Part shown: in pieces, positions 39,822-49,029 of the stretch | Numbering within the stretch: the stretch's first letter is position 1 | How the letters are laid out: every line of letters starts with the position of its first letter | DNA from: Bacteroidales bacterium | Lineage (GTDB): Bacteria; Bacteroidota; Bacteroidia; Bacteroidales; UBA932 | Direction of reading: 5' to 3' | NCBI GenBank assembly: GCA_017534745.1 | Contig: JAFXVX010000003.1 | Location: forward strand, 62,001 to 126,000 | DNA: 64,000 bases | Position numbers and translations under genes: made by a program | Notes under the pieces: model-generated | Database searches by the model: none | Told to the model about the DNA's origin: nothing | Seen by the model: only the letters and a program-made list of their open reading frames with translations

Positions 39822-40937
39822 CTAGTGCTTCTGCCGGGCGAGACCTATATATATTGATGAAAGCATTGTGAAAACGTAGGCCTGGATGAATGCGACGAGG
39901 CATTCAAGAAGGTCGAGGAAGAGGCCGAAGAGGACGGAAACCGCCGTCATCGAGCCGAACAGCACCGGTGAGAACCGGGCCATTATGAAGATGATGCAGA
40001 CCATACACAGTATCATGATATGGCCTGCGAGCATATTGGCAAAAAGTCGTATAGTAAGCGATATTGGCTTTACCAGAGCGCTGAAAACCTCGATAATCGG
40101 CATAATCGGCTTCAGGAAACCCGGCACTTCCGGCCAGAAGATTTCCCTGTAGTAATGTTTTGTGCCTGTGATGTTTACGGTGAGGAATGTAGCGATGGCA
40201 AGGACCATCGTGATGGCTATGTTGCCCGTGAGGTTGGCCCCTCCCGGGAAGAACGGGATGATCCCGATAAAGTTGTTGAGGAGGATGAAAAGGAAGGCCG
40301 TGCAGAGGTACGGTGAATACTTGCGGTAGTCCTCCTCGCCGATATTCTCCTTCGCCATCGTGTGGATCATCATGATGAGCGGCTCCATCAGCGCGGCAAT
40401 CCCGCTTGGGCTCTCGTGAAGCACGTCGTGCCTGCGATACCACCTTGCGGAAAGAAGTACCAAAAGCGCCAACAGGATGCTCGAGAGTATCAGCGACAGG
40501 ACATTTTTCGTGATAGAAATGTCCAGCGGCCGCACCGGCCCTGCCGGGGTCAGCTCAACTACCTTCCCCTCATCACCTATAACAAATCCTTCATGGACGG
40601 CCCCGTGGGAGAGTTTGTGGGAGGAGAAGCAATGCCAGCCGGTCGTCCTGCTCCGCACGATCACCGGCAGCGGCAGCTCCACCGGTCCCTTCGGCGTGTC
40701 AAAGAGATGCCACTCGTAGGCATCTCCGATGTGGCCGAAGATGATTCCGCCGATGTCGAGGGTGTTGTCGGTGGAGGAGATGCACTCGCTATCGCTCGGC
40801 ATGACAGGCTCGGCTTCGGCGTTGTTGTCATACCGAGACCGAAGGTCGAGAGTATCTCCTTCATGATTGACAGGGGAATCTGCCGCGGCGGAGAGGGTGG
40901 CGAGCGAAGCGAGCAGTATGAGGATAAGCCGTTTCAC
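39822..40937 (-). CDS. atpB: ATP synthase Fo a subunit with in-frame palindromic insertion
   Basis: 371 residues from a GTG that overlaps the atpC stop (GTGA). A signal-like start (MKRLILILLASLATLSAAAD) precedes an extracytoplasmic N-terminal domain (GPVELPLPVIVRSRTTGWH) and five or six helices. The essential Arg is in SLTIRLFANMLAGHI. Residues about 27-54, just after the predicted cleavage site, come from two half elements in swapped order (DTLDLRSRYDNN, then VMPSDSECISSTD). Long periplasmic N-termini are usual for Bacteroidetes AtpB; the repeat-derived part is not. Confidence 0.95.
   Translation of the reverse strand: MKRLILILLASLATLSAAADSPVNHEGDTLDLRSRYDNNAEAEPVMPSDSECISSTDNTLDIGGIIFGHIGDAYEWHLFDTPKGPVELPLPVIVRSRTTGWHCFSSHKLSHGAVHEGFVIGDEGKVVELTPAGPVRPLDISITKNVLSLILSSILLALLVLLSARWYRRHDVLHESPSGIAALMEPLIMMIHTMAKENIGEEDYRKYSPYLCTAFLFILLNNFIGIIPFFPGGANLTGNIAITMVLAIATFLTVNITGTKHYYREIFWPEVPGFLKPIMPIIEVFSALVKPISLTIRLFANMLAGHIMILCMVCIIFIMARFSPVLFGSMTAVSVLFGLFLDLLECLVAFIQAYVFTMLSSIYIGLARQKH
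40776..40859 (-). repeat. Palindromic in-frame element, copy 5, halves swapped (atpB)
   Basis: Two arms, 40776-40806 (GGAGATGCACTCG to GGCATGACA) and 40826-40859 (TGTCATACCGAG to GTATCTCC), separated by 19 bp. The ATCTCC ends point outward and the TGTCAT ends face each other, the reverse of copies 1, 2 and 4. This is what the junction of two adjacent elements, or a rearranged one, would leave. Confidence 0.82.
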
Positions 40938-41184
40938 GCTTCCACTGCTGCGATTACCTGGTTGGAGCCGACGCGGACAAAGCCCGTGCTGATAGGGAGG
41001 GAGGCTTCGCCGTCCTCGGTCCTGTAGGTGATGGCGCCCTTCTCGAGGGACGAGATGAGGGCGGCGTGGCCGGGGAGCACCTCAAAGGGGCTCACGGTGC
41101 CGGGGAGCGTCACCGAAAAGACCTTGCTATCGACAAGGGTCTTTTCCGGTGAGACCACCTTCAGGTGTATGAGAGGTCCGGCCA

Positions 41185-41185
<1 letters not shown>
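40934..41185 (-). CDS. atpC: ATP synthase F1 epsilon subunit (N-terminal domain only)
   Basis: 83 residues: only the beta-sandwich domain, with PLIHLKVVSPEKTLVDSKVF and GTVSPFEVLPGHAALISSLE. The inhibitory C-terminal helices of E. coli epsilon are absent, as is usual in Bacteroidetes. It overlaps atpD by one base and atpB by four. Confidence 0.94.
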
Positions 41186-42714
<1,529 letters not shown>

Positions 42715-42730
42715 TTAATTCTGCAAAACA

Positions 42731-42738
42731 CAAATATA
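42731..42738 (-). promoter_or_regulatory. -7 box for the ATP synthase operon
   Basis: TATATTTG on the minus strand, 23 bases upstream of the atpD ATG, in the 35-bp gap after the serpin stop. No -33 TTTG at the right distance. Confidence 0.55.
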
Positions 42739-42743
42739 AGAAA

Positions 42744-44042
42744 TTATTTGCCGTTGTAGATGCCTTCGAAGAGGATGAGGCCGGAGGCTTTTTCGGCGAT
42801 AAGGTACACGAAGGGATGGTCGGCAGTGAAATAGATCTGCTCCTCGGAGGGGGCCGATTCGGCGTATATCTCAACCATAGTCACCGCGGCGGCCTCGGTG
42901 CCCCAGTCGGTCACCTTTATCTTAGATTTCTGGATGACGGACCCGATACGGAAATCCCCGGTGCCGTAGTCTTCTATCAGGCTGTCGAACTCTGCGATGT
43001 AGCGCTCGAACGCGCGATTGATTCCAAGGGATTTGAGGATTGCCGTAAGGTCGAACCGGCTGGCGGTCTCGAACATCGGCATCTGCACGTGTACAAGGGC
43101 CTTCGACGACATAGAGTTGATCGCGGCAGTCAACTTCTCCGCGGTGAGCGCTGAGAGCATATGCTCCACCCCATTGACGCCCTTTGTGTCGGGCAGGATG
43201 ACATACATGACGTATTTGCCGTTGCCATACGGAAGCTCCAGAATGGTGTTGTCGTAGAGTTTGCCATGGCGGAAGATCCGGTCGGCAAACATATATTTTA
43301 CATTGCAGTTTCCTCCGCCGTCAAAGTAAAATGGCGCCGAATCAGTCCCGGCCACGAAGGTCGGCAACATGTCGTATTCTTTCCACTTAGCCTTGAAATA
43401 CAGCGCATTGAGGATAGCGGCGGCAAAATATTCACTGATGTCGCTTTCGTCGATAAAGGGATTGATCAGGCCGGCGGTGTTTCGGCTGGCCCATTCGTTT
43501 ATCCTATCGACGAGCACCTTCGGGTTCGACATGGAGGCGTATTCGACCGGCGAATAATAGATGGTCTCTGCAATCTGCCTGAAGGACTCCTGCGCCTTGT
43601 ACATGTCGTTCATAATGACGGCGTTGGCCAGTTTCACTACGACATCCTTGTCAAGGGCCGGCAACTGTTTGAGCAGAAGGTTGCAGTAGGCGTTGAGCGC
43701 GGCCTTGTCTTCGCCGAATCCAAGGGTCTGGACAATCTCCGCTGCGGTCTCCCCGCTGGCTCCGTTCGCGGCCAGTGCGAGTGCATACTGCAGGCTCAGG
43801 GGTGAGAAAATCATATTTTCGTCGTCAAAAAGTGCTTTCAGGCACTTGACGGCGAACTCGTTACCCGCCGCGACGAATGGCTTCTGCGACTCTTTCAGCT
43901 CAACACCGGATATGGTTTCCGTCGGCTCCGGCGATGAGATTCCTATAGGGCTGACCACCACTTTCGTGGCGGTGTCATCCTTACAGGAACACAGAGCGAC
44001 CGATGCCGCAATAAAGACGGCAAGATACTTTATCGTTTTCAT
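42744..44042 (-). CDS. Serpin-family protease inhibitor lipoprotein
   Basis: 432 residues from the ATG at 44042, chosen because it gives a lipoprotein signal (MKTIKYLAVFIAASVALCSC). The serpin fold is recognisable throughout: FSPLSLQYALALAANGASGE, NALYFKAKWK, and the hinge GTEAAAVTMV (Gly381 = P15). Counting from the hinge, P1-P1' is Glu395-Ser396. The distal FTADHPFVYLIAEKASGLIL matches the serpin C-terminal signature. It should trap a serine or cysteine protease outside the inner membrane. It lies 11 bases after a nitroreductase gene. Confidence 0.92.
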   Translation of the reverse strand: MKTIKYLAVFIAASVALCSCKDDTATKVVVSPIGISSPEPTETISGVELKESQKPFVAAGNEFAVKCLKALFDDENMIFSPLSLQYALALAANGASGETAAEIVQTLGFGEDKAALNAYCNLLLKQLPALDKDVVVKLANAVIMNDMYKAQESFRQIAETIYYSPVEYASMSNPKVLVDRINEWASRNTAGLINPFIDESDISEYFAAAILNALYFKAKWKEYDMLPTFVAGTDSAPFYFDGGGNCNVKYMFADRIFRHGKLYDNTILELPYGNGKYVMYVILPDTKGVNGVEHMLSALTAEKLTAAINSMSSKALVHVQMPMFETASRFDLTAILKSLGINRAFERYIAEFDSLIEDYGTGDFRIGSVIQKSKIKVTDWGTEAAAVTMVEIYAESAPSEEQIYFTADHPFVYLIAEKASGLILFEGIYNGK

Positions 44043-44053
44043 GACAAAAGTTT

Positions 44054-44680
44054 TCACCACTTCTCCCAGTGGATGTTCTCCGGCTTCCACTTGTCCTTCG
44101 GCTCAGGATCCTCGGCGGGGACGCCTACGGGGATGACGCAGAGGATGTCGGTGCTTTCGGGGATACCGAGGGCAGCGGCGATGGGAGCGGTGCGCTCAGC
44201 GGCGGGATAGCCGGCGGTCCACACGGCGCCGAGGCCGAGGGCCTTTACCGCGAGGAGGATATTCTCCGTGGCGGCGGAGCAGTCTTCGAACCAGAAGATG
44301 TTGGACATCTCTTCCTCGGGAGCGTCCGGCTGGCCGAAGGGCTTGCGCATCATCTTGGTCTCACCGCAGACGACGATGACCGCGCCCGCCTGGGTGAACA
44401 TCTCTCCGCGGAAGCCTGAGCCGAACACTTCGGCGATCTTCTCCTTATCCGTCACGACGACAAAGCGCCAGGGCTGCACGTTCATGGCGGAAGGTGCGGC
44501 CATGCCGGCCTTGAGGATGGTCTCCAGCTGCTCCTTCGACACGGGATCTCCCGTGAAGCTGCGTATGCTTGTCCTTGCCATAATGACATCGAGGGCCGAG
44601 GGGGCGCTTTCGCTGCGGGAAGCGCAGCCGCTGATGATTACTGCCGAGAGCAGAGCGAGAATGAGGGTGATCTTTTTCAT
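44054..44680 (-). CDS. Nitroreductase-family lipoprotein
   Basis: 208 residues. The lipobox is VIISGCAS (Cys19), unusual for this mostly cytoplasmic FMN family, though exported forms are common in Bacteroidetes. FMN-binding patterns are ARTSIRSFTGDPVSKEQLE, AAPSAMNVQPWRFVVVTD and ALGLGAVWTAGYP. It probably reduces a small molecule in the periplasm. A TATATTTG -7 box on the minus strand (44702-44709) lies 22 bases upstream of the ATG. Confidence 0.88.
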   Translation of the reverse strand: MKKITLILALLSAVIISGCASRSESAPSALDVIMARTSIRSFTGDPVSKEQLETILKAGMAAPSAMNVQPWRFVVVTDKEKIAEVFGSGFRGEMFTQAGAVIVVCGETKMMRKPFGQPDAPEEEMSNIFWFEDCSAATENILLAVKALGLGAVWTAGYPAAERTAPIAAALGIPESTDILCVIPVGVPAEDPEPKDKWKPENIHWEKW

Positions 44681-44701
44681 GATACAGTTCTTTTAAGCCC
44701 T

Positions 44702-44709
44702 CAAATATA
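44702..44709 (-). promoter_or_regulatory. -7 box for the nitroreductase-serpin pair
   Basis: TATATTTG on the minus strand, matching TAnnTTTG. No -33 TTTG seen. The 108-bp gap also holds a CGCTAAATTAGCG palindrome (44751-44763), 26 bases before the S46 peptidase ATG. Confidence 0.5.
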
Positions 44710-44750
44710 CTAAAATATCCGGTAGGGCATTTGCGAAAAGGAGGGGAAAT

Positions 44751-44763
44751 CGCTAAATTAGCG
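44751..44763. promoter_or_regulatory. 13-bp palindrome before the S46 peptidase
   Basis: CGCTAA-A-TTAGCG is a perfect inverted repeat between the divergent nitroreductase and S46 peptidase genes. It may be an operator; no regulator is identified. Confidence 0.3.
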
Positions 44764-44788
44764 CCTTAATAGATAATTTTTTAACGCT

Positions 44789-46960
44789 ATGAAGCGAATT
44801 TTTGCAATCCTCGCCGCGGCGATTATCGCGCTGCCGGTGATGGCGGACGAGGGGATGTGGCTCCTCCCGCTGCTGGAGAAGATGAACGGCAAGTCCCTCG
44901 CGGAAGCGGGGTGTCGGCTCACTCCGGAGCAGATCTACAGTATCAACAACGGCTCTCTGAAGGACGCGATAGTCCATTTCGGCGGCGGGTGCACCGGTGA
45001 AATTATCTCGAACCGGGGCCTCATCGTGACCAACCACCACTGCGGCTATTCCTCAATCCAGAGGTTGTCCTCCCCGGAGCATAACTACCTGATGGACGGC
45101 TACTGGGCCATGACCGACAAGGATGAACTTCCGGTCGAGGGCCTCACGGTGACCTTCCTCAAGAAGATGACGGACGTTACTGACGCTCTCGCCGATGCCG
45201 TGGCGAAGGCCGGTAAGGAGGGAGTGGATGCCGGGGAGGCAACGAAGGCGTTCATAGAGGCGACGGAGAAGGCCGCGGCCGAGGCCAATCCCGGCTGCGA
45301 TGCCAACGTCGTGTCGTTCTACAACGGCAATGTCTATTACCTGATAATCGATAAGGAATACACCGATATCCGCTTTGTCGGCGCCCCGCCGGCATCGGTC
45401 GGAAAGTTCGGCGGCGAGACCGACAACTGGATGTGGCCCCGCCACACCGGCGACTTCTCGATGTTCCGCGTCTATGCCGGTCCGGACAACGAGCCGGCAG
45501 CCTATTCGCCTGACAACAGGCCGTATATCCCCGAAGGACACCTGAAGGTTTCCCTCGAAGGGGTGCAGGAAGGCGATTACGCGATGATAATGGGCTATCC
45601 CGGAAGGACTCAGAGGTTCCAGACGGCGGCCCAACTGCGGAGTATGATAGCCACAAACCGTATTCGTATCGATGCCCGCACCGTCCGGCAGGATATAATG
45701 TGGGAGGCGATGTGTGCTGATCCCGCGGTCCAGCTCAAATATGCCAACAAGTATGCCTCTTCCGCCAACGGCTGGAAGAAGTGGCAGGGCGAGGAGCTGG
45801 CGTTCGAAAAGCTCGGCATCATAGAGCGTGAGGAGGAAAAGGAGGCCGACTTCATGGAGTGGGTCGGCCTGGATCGAAGGCGCGTTGAGGCCTACGGGAA
45901 CGCCCTGAAGACCATCGAAGATGGGGTTGAGGCGTCGTCGGAGGCCGTTAGGGCTTTTACTCTGATCTATGAGGCCCCGGTGAGGATCGAGCTGCTTTCC
46001 ATCGCTTCGGTGTATGACAGGAGTCTCAAAAGGGTGCCGGAAGGAAAGGACACTCTGGAGTTTGCCCTTTCTTCGCTTGAGCCTCTTTACAAGGATTATG
46101 TGGAGGCGCTTGACCGTAAGGAAGCCGCCGCTCTTTTGAAATACTACCGCGAGAAAGCGGACAGGAAGAATTATCCCGATTCGCTCGGAGCCGGCTTCGA
46201 GGACTTCGCTACGATGGATATAGATGCGTATGTCGCATATTTGTTTGACGGAAGCGTGTTTACATCCGCGGAGAAGATCCGTGCGGCGGCCGGAAAGGAC
46301 CTTTCCGCCGACCCGGCTGCCGTCCTTCAGAAGAAGCTCTGGGGAGTCATGATGCCTCTTTACACGCAGGCTTACGGCAGGCAGGAAGCTCTCGCCGAAG
46401 GGACGAAGGCCTTCGGCGCCGGGCTTATGGAGTGGCAGAAAGGCAATCCTACTTATCCGGACGCCAACTCTACAATGAGGCTGACCTACGGCCATGTTTT
46501 GCCGTATTCCCCGAAGGACGGAGTGCTCTTCAGTCACTTCACGACCCTGAAGGGCGTGATGGAGAAGGAGGATGCTTCCAATCCGGAGTTTATCGTGCCG
46601 GCTGGGCTCAAGGCGCTGTATAAGGCCGCGGACTACGGCCGCTACGCCGACAAGGACGGCACCCTCCACACCTGTTTCCTCACCAACAACGACATTACGG
46701 GCGGCAACTCCGGTTCGCCGGTGCTCGATGCCGACGGCGCCCTCATCGGTCTTGCCTTCGACGGCAACTGGGAGTCGATGTCCAGCGACGTGATGTTCGA
46801 GCCGGACCTCCAGAGGTGTATCTGTGTGGACATCCGCTATGTGCTCTTCCTCGTGGAGAAGCTCGGCGGCTGCCCGAGGATTGTTGATGAACTCGAGTTC
46901 ATGACGGCATCCAAGGCGGGCAAGGCTCCAAAGGCTGCGAAGAAACCCAAGAAGAAATAA
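44789..46960 (+). CDS. S46-family dipeptidyl-peptidase, DPP7-like
   Basis: 723 residues. A signal peptide (about 1-18) is followed by the double-beta-barrel domain with catalytic His84 in VTNHHCGYSSIQ, Asp in MWPRHTGDFSMFR and Ser641 in GGNSGSPVLDADG. The specificity position 18 residues after the Ser is Gly659, the DPP7 type (hydrophobic P1), rather than the Arg of DPP11 (acidic P1). The protein ends with a Lys/Ala tail (KAGKAPKAAKKPKKK) not usual for the family. It removes dipeptides from oligopeptides in the periplasm. Confidence 0.93.
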   Translation: MKRIFAILAAAIIALPVMADEGMWLLPLLEKMNGKSLAEAGCRLTPEQIYSINNGSLKDAIVHFGGGCTGEIISNRGLIVTNHHCGYSSIQRLSSPEHNYLMDGYWAMTDKDELPVEGLTVTFLKKMTDVTDALADAVAKAGKEGVDAGEATKAFIEATEKAAAEANPGCDANVVSFYNGNVYYLIIDKEYTDIRFVGAPPASVGKFGGETDNWMWPRHTGDFSMFRVYAGPDNEPAAYSPDNRPYIPEGHLKVSLEGVQEGDYAMIMGYPGRTQRFQTAAQLRSMIATNRIRIDARTVRQDIMWEAMCADPAVQLKYANKYASSANGWKKWQGEELAFEKLGIIEREEEKEADFMEWVGLDRRRVEAYGNALKTIEDGVEASSEAVRAFTLIYEAPVRIELLSIASVYDRSLKRVPEGKDTLEFALSSLEPLYKDYVEALDRKEAAALLKYYREKADRKNYPDSLGAGFEDFATMDIDAYVAYLFDGSVFTSAEKIRAAAGKDLSADPAAVLQKKLWGVMMPLYTQAYGRQEALAEGTKAFGAGLMEWQKGNPTYPDANSTMRLTYGHVLPYSPKDGVLFSHFTTLKGVMEKEDASNPEFIVPAGLKALYKAADYGRYADKDGTLHTCFLTNNDITGGNSGSPVLDADGALIGLAFDGNWESMSSDVMFEPDLQRCICVDIRYVLFLVEKLGGCPRIVDELEFMTASKAGKAPKAAKKPKKK

Positions 46961-48009
46961 TGGACATTCTGAAAATACTCTCGGAAGTCGTCCATCCCGC
47001 CATGGGGGACAGGAGCATCGTGGAGCTTGGGATGGTGGACGGCGTGGTGGAGAAGGATGACCGCATTGAGATCACCCTGGCGTTCCCCAAAAAGCCGGAT
47101 CCGCTGAAGGATTACCTTGTCGGGGCGACCCGCGCCGCGCTGGTCCGTAACCTCCCGGAAGGGACTGAAATTGAAGTAAAAACGGTGGTCCGGAACCCCG
47201 CGAAGAAGCCTGAGAAGCTGGAGCTCGATCTCGAGCAGCTCACCTGCGTGAGGCACATCATCGGTATCGCCTCCGGCAAGGGCGGCGTCGGCAAGTCCAC
47301 GGTCGCCGTGAACCTCGCCATCGCCCTGGCGCGGGCCGGCTACAAGGTCGGCCTCGCGGACGCGGACGTTTACGGTCCGTCGGTGCCCCTTATGACGGGG
47401 ACCGAGGGCGCCGTCCCCGCGGCGGTGGAGGAGGATGGCAAGCAGTTTATCGTTCCGATTGAGAAATACGGCGTCAAGTGGATGTCGGTCGGCTACTTCG
47501 CCGAGCGCGGCCAGGCCCTCATCTGGAGAGGGCCGATGGCCTGCAGTGCCCTCAAGCAGATGATTCTTCAGGTCAAGTGGGGCGACCTCGACTTCCTGCT
47601 CATCGACATGCCGCCCGGCACGGGGGATATCCACATATCCCTGGTGCAGGAGATCCCAGTCGAGGGGGCGGTCATCGTGACGACCCCGCAGGCTGTCGCC
47701 CTGTCGGATGTCGAGAAGGGGGTCGATATGTTCCGCAACAAGAACATCAACCGACGCATCTTCGGCATTGTGGAGAATATGGCGTGGTTTACCCCGGAGG
47801 AGCACCCTTCTGAGAAATACTACATCTTCGGCCGCGACGGCGGTGCTGCGATGGCCGAGCGCTTCGGCCTTCCGCTGCTCGCCCAGATACCTCTGGTGCA
47901 GTCCATCCGCGAAGACGGCGACGCCGGGACCCCGGCGGCCCTTTCCTCCCGCCCTGACGGCCTCGCCTTCCTCGCCCTTGCCTCGGCCCTCGCCGACGCC
48001 TGCGCTTAG
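46960..48009 (+). CDS. mrp: Mrp/NBP35-family iron-sulfur carrier ATPase
   Basis: 349 residues. An N-terminal MIP18/DUF59 domain (ILKILSEVVHPAMGDRSIVE, 1-85) is fused to the deviant Walker P-loop ATPase (GIASGKGGVGKSTVAVNLA) with IDMPPGTGDIH. The usual C-terminal CxxC appears absent: the protein region after FGIVENMAWF reads TPEEHPSEKYYIFG, without the Cys pair. ApbC-type Fe-S loading may therefore be altered. Its ATG overlaps the S46 peptidase stop by one base. Confidence 0.9.
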   Translation: MDILKILSEVVHPAMGDRSIVELGMVDGVVEKDDRIEITLAFPKKPDPLKDYLVGATRAALVRNLPEGTEIEVKTVVRNPAKKPEKLELDLEQLTCVRHIIGIASGKGGVGKSTVAVNLAIALARAGYKVGLADADVYGPSVPLMTGTEGAVPAAVEEDGKQFIVPIEKYGVKWMSVGYFAERGQALIWRGPMACSALKQMILQVKWGDLDFLLIDMPPGTGDIHISLVQEIPVEGAVIVTTPQAVALSDVEKGVDMFRNKNINRRIFGIVENMAWFTPEEHPSEKYYIFGRDGGAAMAERFGLPLLAQIPLVQSIREDGDAGTPAALSSRPDGLAFLALASALADACA

Positions 48010-48044
48010 GCCCGCCTTTGCCGCCATTCTTCCGGCGTAGTGTG

Positions 48045-48196
48045 CTTCGTGAAATTCACCTGCCACAGAGATGTGTATTATACGTCGCCAGTGGCACATT
48101 TTTGTGGCAGGTGAGCCAAATTTGCCTCACCTGCCACAAAGAAGTACCATACACGCCACCAAATCAATATTGGCGTGGCAGGTGAATTTCACGAAG
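48045..48196. repeat. Nested inverted-repeat element (MITE-like)
   Basis: The outer arms CTTCGTGAAATTCACCTGCC(AC) at 48045-48066 and their perfect 22-bp inverse complement at 48175-48196 enclose an inner 40-bp palindrome at 48101-48140 (20-bp arms, one mismatch). The 11-mer GTGGCAGGTGA or its complement occurs four times in alternating orientation (48056, 48104, 48127, 48175). No open frame. It lies between mrp and rsmA stops, which converge here. Confidence 0.8.
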
Positions 48197-48206
48197 AGTG
48201 CAGCGT

Positions 48207-49028
48207 CTATGCGAGGAGGTTGGTGAGGGCGACGAAGTCCGCGACGGAGAGGCGCTCGGGACGGAGGTCGAAGACGGGTGCGGCGGTGAATTCCGCCGCC
48301 TTCGTTTCGTCCCAACCTTCCTTGTCGGACTTGGCGCGGAGCAGGGGCTTCAGCGAGTTGCGGAGGGTCTTGCGGCGCTGGCCGAAGGAGGTCTTGACGA
48401 TGGCCTTGAAAAGGGCCTCGTCACAGCCGAGTTCGGTGCGCGCGTTTCGGCGCAGGCGGATGACCGCACTCTGCACCTTCGGCGGCGGGGCGAACGCACC
48501 CGAGCCCACCGTGAACAGGTACTCGATGTCGTACCAGGCCTGCAGCAGCACCGAGAGGATGCCGTAGGTCTTCGACCCCGGCTTCTCGGCGATGCGCTCC
48601 GCCACTTCCTTTTGTATCATACACACGACTTCCGGGACACTCTCCCGGTAGTCGAGTATCTTGAAGAATATCTGTGAAGATATATTATATGGGAAATTGC
48701 CTATAATCAAGAACTTATCCCCAAAGAACCTATCCAGCGGAAGCTTCAGGAAATCCGCCTGGATAAGCCGCCCCTGCATCCCCGGGAAATGCGTCAGCAG
48801 GTAGTCCACAGACTCCCCGTCGATCTCCACGAGCTTCAGGTCCACGTCCGGTCGCTCCAGCAGGTACTGCGTCAGAACGCCCATCCCGGGCCCCACTTCC
48901 AGCACGTCCTTGACGCCGGAAGTTCGAATCTCGTCCTCTCCGGCGCCCAGCGCCGCGACAATCGCCTTCGCCACTCCCTGATCCGTCAGAAAGTGCTGCC
49001 CCAGCGCCTTTTTCGCCCTTACTTCCAT
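48207..49028 (-). CDS. rsmA: 16S rRNA dimethyladenosine transferase RsmA
   Basis: 273 residues from the ATG at 49028 (MEVRAKKALGQHFLTD); an 18-codon upstream extension would overlap the M3 peptidase gene and is rich in Pro and Ala, so it was dropped. SAM motif EVGPGMGVLTQYL and the target motif NFPYNISSQI are present. It dimethylates two adjacent adenines near the 3' end of 16S rRNA. It is the last gene of a five-gene minus-strand run. Confidence 0.95.
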   Translation of the reverse strand: MEVRAKKALGQHFLTDQGVAKAIVAALGAGEDEIRTSGVKDVLEVGPGMGVLTQYLLERPDVDLKLVEIDGESVDYLLTHFPGMQGRLIQADFLKLPLDRFFGDKFLIIGNFPYNISSQIFFKILDYRESVPEVVCMIQKEVAERIAEKPGSKTYGILSVLLQAWYDIEYLFTVGSGAFAPPPKVQSAVIRLRRNARTELGCDEALFKAIVKTSFGQRRKTLRNSLKPLLRAKSDKEGWDETKAAEFTAAPVFDLRPERLSVADFVALTNLLA

Positions 49029-49029
49029 C

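Noticed and set aside
45053..46669. 538-codon open frame on the minus strand opposite the S46 peptidase
   Set aside because: An antisense shadow; the plus-strand gene has the full catalytic triad.
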